A stretch of 11,075 nucleotides of DNA, taken from an uncultured Lachnospiraceae bacterium (GTDB lineage: Bacteria > Bacillota_A > Clostridia > Lachnospirales > Lachnospiraceae). Positions 5,387 through 11,075 of this stretch are shown piece after piece (within the stretch, counting starts at the first letter, position 1; every line of letters starts with the position of its first letter). A program made the position numbers and the translations under genes. The stretch is from positions 1 to 11,075 of the forward strand of contig CACYDL010000089.1 in the NCBI GenBank assembly GCA_902773195.1, in the 5' to 3' direction. The notes beneath the pieces were generated by a model, which was not told the origin of the DNA, did not search any database, and saw only the letters and a program-made list of their open reading frames with translations.

Positions 5387-6967
5387 ATGGAATGGAAAAA
5401 TTTCTCTACGCTTCAGTCATACCGTAAGCTGCAGGAAAAGAAAAAGGTGGATATCCGGGAAGCCATGAGCGGGGAATCCGGCGCGGAGAGGGTCCGCTCG
5501 TTCCGCGCGGAGATGCCGTCCGGGATGGTCTACAGCTATGCCGCGAAGAACGTCGACGAGGAGCTGCTGGACCTTCTTCAGGGGCTCGCCGACGAGGCGG
5601 AGCTGATCGGGAAGTACGAGGCGCTGTACAGCGGCGAGGTGATCAATACGGGAGAGAAGAGGCTGGTGCTTCATCAGCTGACCCGCGGGCAGCTCGGGGA
5701 CGACGTGGTGGCCGACGGGGTCAACAAGCGTGAATTCTACGTCTCGCAGCAGAAGAAGGCGGCGGAGTTCGCGGAGAAGGTTCACGCCGGGCAGATCGTC
5801 AATGAGAAGGGCGAGAAGTTCACCACCGCCGTGCAGATCGGCATCGGCGGAAGCGATCTCGGCCCCCGGGCCCTCTATCTCAGCCTGGAGAACTGGGCGA
5901 AGGCCGGCGGCACGCTCAGAATGGACGCGAAGTTTATCAGCAACGTCGATCCGGACGACGCCTCGGCGGTGCTTTCCTCCGTGGATCTTTCCCGCACGCT
6001 TTTCGTGCTGGTGTCCAAATCCGGCACCACCCTCGAGACGCTGACCAACGAGGCCTTCGTGAAGAACGCCCTCGCCGGGGCCGGCCTTGATCCCTCGAAG
6101 CACATGGTTGCCGTGACCAGCGAGACGTCGCCTCTCGCGAACAACCCCGCCTATCTTGACTCGTTCTACATGGACGACTACATCGGCGGAAGATATTCCT
6201 CCTGCTCGGCGGTGGGAGGCGTCATCCTTTCCCTCGCCTTCGGACCGGAGGTGTTCGCCCGCATCCTCGACGGCGCGGCGGCGATGGACGTCCTGTCAAA
6301 GGAGCCGGACATCAGGAAGAACCCGGCGATGCTCGACGCGCTGATCGGCGTCTACGAGAGAAATTTCCTGGGCTGCGGCGTCACGGCGGTGCTCCCGTAT
6401 TCCCAGGCCCTCAGCCGTTTCCCGGCCCATCTGCAGCAGATGGACATGGAGTCGAACGGAAAGAGCGTCAACCGCTTCGGCGAACCGGTGGATTACCAGA
6501 CCGGTCCGGTGATCTTCGGCGAGCCGGGGACGAACGGCCAGCATTCCTTCTACCAGCTCCTGCACCAGGGCACGGACGTGATCCCGCTGCAGTTCGTCGG
6601 CTTTGAGCAGAACCAGATGGGAAATGACGTCGTGATCGAGGGCAGCACGAGCCAGCAGAAGCTGAGCGCCAACGTGGCCGCCCAGATCGTCGCCTTTGCC
6701 TGCGGCAAGGAGGATGAGAACCGCAACAAATATTTCGCGGGCGGAAGGCCCTCCAGCATCATCGCCGGCAGGCAGCTGACGCCGGAGGCCCTGGGAACGC
6801 TCCTCGCCCATTTCGAGAACAAGGTGATGTTCCAGGGCTTTGTCTGGAATCTCAACAGCTTCGACCAGGAGGGCGTACAGCTGGGCAAGGTCCTCGCGAA
6901 GAAGGTGCTCTCGAAGAACACGGACGGAGCGCTGACGGAATACAGCCATCTTCTCGGAATCTTCTGA
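5387..6967 (+). CDS. pgi: Glucose-6-phosphate isomerase
   Basis: This 526-aa cytoplasmic enzyme interconverts glucose-6-phosphate and fructose-6-phosphate in glycolysis and gluconeogenesis. The sugar-isomerase signatures are IGIGGSDLGPRAL (151-163), VSKSGTTLET (209-218), GGRYSSCSAVGG (267-278), QQMDMESNGK (350-359) and GEPGTNGQHSFYQLLHQGT (378-396). Catalytic residues can be placed by family alignment: R269, the base E355, H386 and K501. The ATG at 5387 follows AAGGAG (5371-5376) with a 10-nt gap and starts at MEWKNFSTLQSY; an upstream in-frame ATG at 5276 overlaps the -10 box and is rejected. The length is somewhat below that of the roughly 550-aa E. coli enzyme, and nothing essential appears missing. 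It is transcribed from its own promoter and closed by a strong terminator, so it is probably monocistronic. Confidence 0.97.
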   Translation: MEWKNFSTLQSYRKLQEKKKVDIREAMSGESGAERVRSFRAEMPSGMVYSYAAKNVDEELLDLLQGLADEAELIGKYEALYSGEVINTGEKRLVLHQLTRGQLGDDVVADGVNKREFYVSQQKKAAEFAEKVHAGQIVNEKGEKFTTAVQIGIGGSDLGPRALYLSLENWAKAGGTLRMDAKFISNVDPDDASAVLSSVDLSRTLFVLVSKSGTTLETLTNEAFVKNALAGAGLDPSKHMVAVTSETSPLANNPAYLDSFYMDDYIGGRYSSCSAVGGVILSLAFGPEVFARILDGAAAMDVLSKEPDIRKNPAMLDALIGVYERNFLGCGVTAVLPYSQALSRFPAHLQQMDMESNGKSVNRFGEPVDYQTGPVIFGEPGTNGQHSFYQLLHQGTDVIPLQFVGFEQNQMGNDVVIEGSTSQQKLSANVAAQIVAFACGKEDENRNKYFAGGRPSSIIAGRQLTPEALGTLLAHFENKVMFQGFVWNLNSFDQEGVQLGKVLAKKVLSKNTDGALTEYSHLLGIF

Positions 6968-6980
6968 AATAAGCGAAACG

Positions 6981-7029
6981 CCGGGCAGGCGCGCGGGAAC
7001 ATCCGCTCCCGTCACCTGCCTGGTTTTTT
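6981..7029 (+). terminator. Rho-independent terminator of pgi
   Basis: CCGGGCAGG (6981-6989) pairs with CCTGCCTGG (7015-7023) with one G-U pair. An inner stem CGGGA/TCCCG (6994-6998 with 7007-7011) closes the loop, and TTTTTT follows at 7024-7029. It lies 13 bp after the pgi stop. Confidence 0.88.
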
Positions 7030-7146
7030 ACCCGGGCGGACAGCCGGCGGCGCCGGTCTTCCTCAGGGAGGCACCCGGTGGATACGGACTTCAGTGACGG
7101 ACAGGAGGCAGGCTCAATCATTTTCAGTTATAATTCGGAGGTGACT

Positions 7147-9663
7147 ATGCAGGCACTGAAAATCAAGAAGGATCTGTACTGGACCGGCGTCCTGGATCCA
7201 TCTCTCCGCGTCTTCGACATCATCATGGAGACCCGGTACGGAACGTCCTACAACTCGTATCTGGTCGAGGGAAGCGAGAAGACGGCCCTCTTTGAGACGT
7301 CCAAGCTGTCCTTCTTCGACGAGATGAAGGAATACATCGAGTCGGTGGTCCCGCTGACGGACATCGACTACCTGATCATGGACCACACGGAACCGGATCA
7401 CGCGGGCTCCATCGAGAAGCTCCTCGAGGCCAATCCGCAGATGACCGTCGTCGCCACGGGGACGGCCATCCAGTTCCTGAAGCACATCCTCAACACGGAC
7501 TTCAACAGCATCGCCGTCAAGGAGGGAGACGTGCTGAGCCTGGGGGACAAGACCCTCGAGTTCATGATTCTCCCGAACCTCCACTGGCCGGACACCATGT
7601 ACACCTGGTGCCCCGAGCTCCGGACGCTGTTTACCTGCGACTCCTTCGGATCGCACTACGCGGCGGAGGGCGTCCTGAGATCCTCCGTGACGGACGAGGA
7701 GGGCTACGCCGAGGCCACAAAGTACTATTTTGACTGCATCATAGGCCCCTTCGCCTATCCGTACATGAACAACGCCCTCCGGCGGATCGGGGATCTCGAT
7801 ATCGAGACCATCTGCTGCGGCCACGGGCCCGTCCTGGACTCCCGTCTGGACCAGGTCTTCGGGTGGTACCGGGAGTGGTGCCAGGCGCCGGCAAAGAAGG
7901 AAAAGAAGCTCGTCGTCATGCCCTACGTCAGCGCCTACGGCTATACAAAGCAGCTCTCCGGGGAGATCGCCAGAGGCGTGGAGGACGCCGGAGCCGAGGT
8001 CCACAGATATGATCTGATCTTCGACGACAAGACAAATCTCGCGTCGGACATGGCGGCCGCCGACGGCTACCTGTTCGGCACGCCCACCATTCTGGGGGAG
8101 GCGCTCGAGCCGGTCTATGCGCTGACGCTGGGCATGTATCCTCCGGTGTTCAAGGGGAGGCTGGCCAGCGCCTTCGGAAGCTACGGCTGGTCCGGCGAGG
8201 GCGTGCCCCACATCCTCGAGCGCCTGAAGCAGATCCGGCTCAACGTGCTGGACGGATTCCGCGTCCGGTTCAAGCCGAGCGCGGACCAGCTGACGGACGC
8301 CTATGATTTCGGCTACAATTTCGGCTGCGTGCTCCTCAAAAAAGAGGTGAAAAAGACGGCGAAGGGGGCCAGAACCCTGGTGAAATGCCTCGTCTGCGGA
8401 GCTATCTTCGATTCCTCCGTCGACGTATGTCCGGTCTGCGGGGTCGGCCGGGAGAATTTCGTCCCCGTCGAGGACGAGGGCGAGATCGTCCTCAGGAACA
8501 GCGCGAAGAAGTATCTCATCCTCGGAGGCGGTATCGCCGCCCTGGAGGCGGCGAGGGCCATACGGGAGAGAGACAAAACGGGCGGCGTGACGATCATCTC
8601 GGAGGAAGAGCATCTTCCCTACAACCGCCCGATGCTGACCAAGGCCATGCTCTCCGATTTCTCCGAAAACCAGATGGCGGTCGAGCCCCTGTCCTGGTTC
8701 GAGGAGAACGGGATCTCCATCGTGAACGGCGTGAAGGTCACGGGCATCGACCCCGCGTCCAGGACCGTCTTCTGCGAGGGCATGAACCTGATCTATGACA
8801 AGCTGATCTACGCCCTCGGCGCCCGCTGCTTCGTGCCGCCCGTCGAGGGAGCGGATCTTCCCAAAGCGGTGACGATCCGGACCATCGAGGACGCCGCCAG
8901 GGTCAAGGCCATGATCCCGCACATCCGCACGGCCGCCGTGATCGGCGGGGGCGTGCTGGGGCTGGAGGCGGCCTGGGCTCTCCGCAGGGCGAAGCTGGAA
9001 GTGACGGTGATCGAGGGAGCGCCGAAGCTCATGGCGAGGCAGCTCAACGACGCCGCCTCCGACGTCCTGCAGAGGATCATCGAAAAGGCCGGCGTGCGCG
9101 TCGTCACGTCGGGCAGCGCCTCCCGGATCGATGAGGAAGGCATCCTTCTGGCGGACGGAAGCCGGGTGCCGGCGGATCTGGTGATCATCTCCACGGGCGT
9201 CCGCGGCAACCTCGGACCGGCCTCCGGGGCGGGGCTGGAGATCGCCCGTTCCATCGTGGTCAACGATCACATGGAGACCAGCATTCCCGATATCTACGCC
9301 GCCGGGGACTGCGCCGAGTGCGGAGGCGTCAACTACGCCCTCTGGAGCCAGTCCGTCGCCCAGGGAAAGGTCGCCGGCGCCAACGCCGCCGGGGATGACC
9401 TCGCCTACGAGACCGTGGACGGGGCTCTCTCCTTCAACGGAATGGGGACGTCCCTCTTCGCGATCGGAGACGCGGGAAAGGATCCCGAGAAGGTCTACCG
9501 CACCGTGGAGATCCGCGACGACCGGAAGAATCAGTACGAGAAGTACACCTTTGAGAACAACCGGCTTGTGGGCGTCATTCTGATCGGCGACACCTCCAGG
9601 CTGGCCGAGCTGACCGTGAAGGTGAAGGAACACGCGAAGTTCAGCGACGTGATGAAGCTCTGA
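7147..9663 (+). CDS. Flavodiiron protein fused to short rubredoxin and NADH:rubredoxin oxidoreductase
   Basis: This 838-aa protein is a self-contained NADH-driven reductase of O2 (possibly NO), for oxygen defence in an anaerobe. Residues 1-250 are the metallo-beta-lactamase-like diiron domain, with every ligand present in canonical spacing: H80, E82, D84, H146, D165, H226. Residues about 254-395 are the FMN-binding flavodoxin domain. A short-spaced rubredoxin follows with CLVC (414-417) and CPVC (428-431), only ten residues apart. Residues about 453-838 are an FAD/NAD(P)H oxidoreductase with GGGIAALEAA (460-469), GGGVLGLEAA (600-609) and YAAGDCAE (717-724). The order matches class F FDPs such as C. 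difficile FdpF. The ATG at 7147 follows GGAGG (7137-7141) and matches family N-termini; an in-frame GTG at 7078, with AGGGAGG 6 nt before it, would add 23 residues. It lies between two terminators, so it is a single-gene unit. Confidence 0.95.
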   Translation: MQALKIKKDLYWTGVLDPSLRVFDIIMETRYGTSYNSYLVEGSEKTALFETSKLSFFDEMKEYIESVVPLTDIDYLIMDHTEPDHAGSIEKLLEANPQMTVVATGTAIQFLKHILNTDFNSIAVKEGDVLSLGDKTLEFMILPNLHWPDTMYTWCPELRTLFTCDSFGSHYAAEGVLRSSVTDEEGYAEATKYYFDCIIGPFAYPYMNNALRRIGDLDIETICCGHGPVLDSRLDQVFGWYREWCQAPAKKEKKLVVMPYVSAYGYTKQLSGEIARGVEDAGAEVHRYDLIFDDKTNLASDMAAADGYLFGTPTILGEALEPVYALTLGMYPPVFKGRLASAFGSYGWSGEGVPHILERLKQIRLNVLDGFRVRFKPSADQLTDAYDFGYNFGCVLLKKEVKKTAKGARTLVKCLVCGAIFDSSVDVCPVCGVGRENFVPVEDEGEIVLRNSAKKYLILGGGIAALEAARAIRERDKTGGVTIISEEEHLPYNRPMLTKAMLSDFSENQMAVEPLSWFEENGISIVNGVKVTGIDPASRTVFCEGMNLIYDKLIYALGARCFVPPVEGADLPKAVTIRTIEDAARVKAMIPHIRTAAVIGGGVLGLEAAWALRRAKLEVTVIEGAPKLMARQLNDAASDVLQRIIEKAGVRVVTSGSASRIDEEGILLADGSRVPADLVIISTGVRGNLGPASGAGLEIARSIVVNDHMETSIPDIYAAGDCAECGGVNYALWSQSVAQGKVAGANAAGDDLAYETVDGALSFNGMGTSLFAIGDAGKDPEKVYRTVEIRDDRKNQYEKYTFENNRLVGVILIGDTSRLAELTVKVKEHAKFSDVMKL

Positions 9664-9714
9664 AGAGAGCTGCTGACGTGAGGAGGCTCGGAAGAGAGCC
9701 GTTGACGTGAGGAA
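9657..9714 (+). repeat. Two 29-bp tandem units covering the flavodiiron stop codon
   Basis: Unit 1 (9657-9685) and unit 2 (9686-9714) are the same length and differ at 4 of 29 positions. Both begin GCTC, then GAAGAGAGC, and share TGACGTGAGGA. Unit 1 contains the final Leu codon and TGA stop of the flavodiiron gene; unit 2 changes that TGA to GGA. The pair ends 8 bp before the terminator stem. Confidence 0.85.
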
Positions 9715-9722
9715 CGGGCCGG

Positions 9723-9754
9723 GGGCCGGGGCGGAAAGCCCCGGCCCTTTTTTT
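9723..9754 (+). terminator. Very strong Rho-independent terminator of the flavodiiron gene
   Basis: GGGCCGGGGC (9723-9732) pairs perfectly with GCCCCGGCCC (9738-9747) around a GGAAA loop. Seven T follow at 9748-9754. A ten-pair all-GC stem with an uninterrupted U-tract is close to ideal. Confidence 0.95.
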
Positions 9755-9755
9755 C

Positions 9756-9785
9756 TTGACGAAACCGCGCCGGCCGCCCTATGAT
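9756..9785 (+). promoter_or_regulatory. Promoter for the 86-aa protein/Gre-factor operon
   Basis: TTGACG (9756-9761) and TATGAT (9780-9785) are separated by 18 bp; each is one base from consensus. Transcription would start near 9792, about 43 nt before the first gene. The -35 box is one base after the T-tract of the preceding terminator. Confidence 0.72.
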
Positions 9786-9834
9786 AATCTCCGTGCGGCA
9801 GAGCGCCGCAGAACAGGACAGAGGCGGGAAAGCG

Positions 9835-10095
9835 ATGAAGATTTGGGGAAAGCTGTGGAAGGACGGCCACCTTCTGCGCGACACGGTGGCAGAGGACCGG
9901 AGCGACGACACGAGGACGCACAAGGTATTCAACGCCCTCTGGCAGATCTGCATGGAGTTCGATCTGGAAAAGCCGATCTGGCTGGAGTCCAATATCCGCG
10001 ATTTCAGGAGGCACGCCAGGACTCAGTTCCGGCGCGACAGCTTTATCGAGGATATCGATTTTGATTATCTTGAGATCCTGGTGATCGAGGAGTAG
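9835..10095 (+). CDS. Conserved small protein of unknown function (86 aa)
   Basis: I do not know a function for this protein, though it resembles a small uncharacterised family I associate with Clostridia. It begins MKIWGKLWKDGHLLRDTV and holds a tryptophan-containing motif PIWLESNIRDFRRH (47-60), then an acidic C-terminus IEDIDFDYLEILVIEE (71-86). No signal peptide, membrane segment or cysteine pair is present, so it should be a soluble cytoplasmic protein. The ATG at 9835 is chosen because GAGGCGGG (9821-9828) precedes it and homology begins at MKIWGK; an in-frame ATG at 9781 overlaps the -10 box. It is the first gene of an operon, with its stop 15 bp before the Gre-factor start, which suggests a link to transcription or shared growth control. 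The link is inference only. Confidence 0.82.
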   Translation: MKIWGKLWKDGHLLRDTVAEDRSDDTRTHKVFNALWQICMEFDLEKPIWLESNIRDFRRHARTQFRRDSFIEDIDFDYLEILVIEE

Positions 10096-10110
10096 AGGGG
10101 GAAGAGACAC

Positions 10111-10614
10111 ATGTACGACAGACTGACGAAAAGCGATATCGAAAAGATCGAAAAGGAGATCAACCACAGAAGACTGGATCTCCGTCCTGAACTGATCGAG
10201 GCGGTGAAGGAGGCGAGGGCGCAGGGCGACCTGTCGGAGAATTTCGAGTACTATGCCGCCAAGCGGGAGAAGAATCAGAACGAGAGCCGGATCCGCTACC
10301 TGGAGAGGGTGATCCGGACGGCCCGGATCATCGACGACGACGCGGGAGCGGACGACGAGGTGGCGATGAACAAGAAGGTGGAGGTCTATTTCCCCGACGA
10401 CGACGAGACGGACACCTTCCGCATCGTGACCACGATCCGCGGCGATTCCCTTCACAACCTGATCTCGATCGACTCCCCGCTGGGCCGGGCGCTGATGCAT
10501 CGGAAGGTCGGCGAGACGGTCCATGTGAAGGTCGGGGAAGGCGGGTACGACGTCGTGATCCGCGGCGTCAGCGCGGCGGTCGACGACAGCGGCGACGAAA
10601 TCCGGCAGTACTGA
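10111..10614 (+). CDS. GreA/GreB-family transcription elongation factor
   Basis: This 167-aa protein should bind the secondary channel of RNA polymerase and stimulate cleavage of backtracked RNA. The N-terminal coiled coil (about 1-75) carries the tip motif [16 protein letters not shown] (39-54) with the acidic pair D40 and E43 that corresponds to E. coli GreA D41 and E44. The C-terminal FKBP-like domain shows [18 protein letters not shown] (118-135). Length is normal (GreA 158-160 aa), with extra acidic residues at the linker (75-83) and 96-101. In many GreA proteins the tip reads SENAEY; here the Ala is Phe and the following helix is unusually basic, so this may be a second Gre-type paralogue rather than the main GreA. 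Purine-rich AGGGGGAAG lies before the ATG at 10111. It is co-transcribed with the upstream 86-aa gene. Confidence 0.9.
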   Translation: MYDRLTKSDIEKIEKEINHRRLDLRPELIEAVKEARAQGDLSENFEYYAAKREKNQNESRIRYLERVIRTARIIDDDAGADDEVAMNKKVEVYFPDDDETDTFRIVTTIRGDSLHNLISIDSPLGRALMHRKVGETVHVKVGEGGYDVVIRGVSAAVDDSGDEIRQY

Positions 10615-10620
10615 GCGGAC

Positions 10621-10686
10621 GGCGCCGGGGCGGAAATGTCCTGCTTTCCGGCTTTGCCGGCGCCCGGCGGAGGGGCGGCCGGTTTT
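10621..10686 (+). terminator. Possible terminator or structured 3' end after the Gre-factor gene
   Basis: GGCGCCGG (10621-10628) pairs with CCGGCGCC (10657-10664), and inside it CGGAAA (10631-10636) pairs with TTTCCG (10645-10650). A competing stem CCGGC/GCCGG (10657-10661 with 10678-10682) ends directly before TTTT (10683-10686). The U-tract is short, so termination would be weak; the structure is clear but the role is not. Confidence 0.45.
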
Positions 10687-10717
10687 CGTCAAAATGTCAA
10701 GTCTGCCGGAAAATCTT

Positions 10718-10780
10718 TGTGACACTCGCACATAGAAGTCCCGCCGCCCGTCCGATATACTGTGACCATAACATAGTATA
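10718..10780 (+). promoter_or_regulatory. Promoter/operator region of the ABC transporter gene
   Basis: TATACT (10756-10761) is a good -10 box; the hexamer 17 bp upstream (TAGAAG, 10733-10738) is a poor -35, which suggests an activator. TGTGAC and ACATAG occur as a pair twice, at 10718-10735 and 10761-10776. TATACT is also half of an inverted repeat with AGTATA (10775-10780), and TGTG (10718-10721) with CACA (10729-10732) forms a small dyad. Such signs fit regulated expression of a sugar transporter, but no known regulator site is matched. Confidence 0.45.
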
Positions 10781-10817
10781 CGGCGCCGATGCGGCCGTTC
10801 CAAACCAGGAGGTAATC

Positions 10818-11075
<258 letters not shown>

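Noticed and set aside
10729..10780. A catabolite-repression (cre) site in the transporter promoter
   Set aside because: The TGTG/CACA dyad does not fit the cre consensus at the central CG and flanking A positions.
7114..10803. A stop-free antisense frame of about 1,229 codons running across the flavodiiron, 86-aa and Gre genes
   Set aside because: It crosses two intergenic gaps and a strong terminator and has no recognisable domain. Such frames arise opposite G/C-ending codons in GC-rich genes.

Overview
The window reads as a GC-rich chromosomal segment of an anaerobic Firmicute of the Clostridia, probably near Lachnospiraceae. The evidence is a clostridial MurG N-terminus, a TIGR03905-type TSCPD protein, a three-part (class F-like) flavodiiron NADH:O2 reductase, strong Shine-Dalgarno sites, and G/C-rich third codon positions. 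No mobile element, rRNA, tRNA or CRISPR array was seen. The coding content looks like housekeeping; the unusual material is between the genes.

Layout. At the left edge the 5' end of murG runs leftward from a near-consensus promoter (188-216). A 320-bp gap follows. It holds about six tandem 25-bp units, each able to form a GGAC/GTCC hairpin, and a seventh hairpin just before the ribosome binding site of a beta-CASP metallo-beta-lactamase RNase (420-2045, +). That gene converges on a small TSCPD gene (2098-2340, -), with a terminator and a perfect 22-bp palindrome between them. A tight divergent region then leads to an MTA/SAH deaminase (2438-3712, +). A repeat-rich, structured 285-bp gap follows. 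It contains a possible 32-codon leader ORF (3903-4001) whose stop overlaps the TTG start of a short-type S-adenosylhomocysteine hydrolase (3998-5242, +). Glucose-6-phosphate isomerase (5387-6967, +) has its own promoter and terminator. The 838-aa flavodiiron/rubredoxin/NADH oxidoreductase (7147-9663, +) ends in a very strong terminator. One base later begins the promoter of a two-gene unit: an 86-aa conserved protein (9835-10095) and a GreA/GreB-family factor (10111-10614). The right edge holds the start of a CUT1-type sugar ABC transporter ATPase (10818 onward).

How the genes work together. The deaminase and the AhcY-type hydrolase form a plausible SAH-disposal pair. Two adenine-contact positions of the hydrolase differ from the human enzyme in a way that would suit S-inosylhomocysteine, so the pair may run the deaminate-then-hydrolyse route proposed for Thermotoga and shown in Methanocaldococcus. 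The flavodiiron fusion is an oxygen-defence enzyme. Pgi and the transporter ATPase belong to sugar metabolism. The best candidates for undescribed biology are the hairpin array before the RNase gene, the coupled leader ORF before ahcY, and tandem repeats that include the stop codons of two genes.
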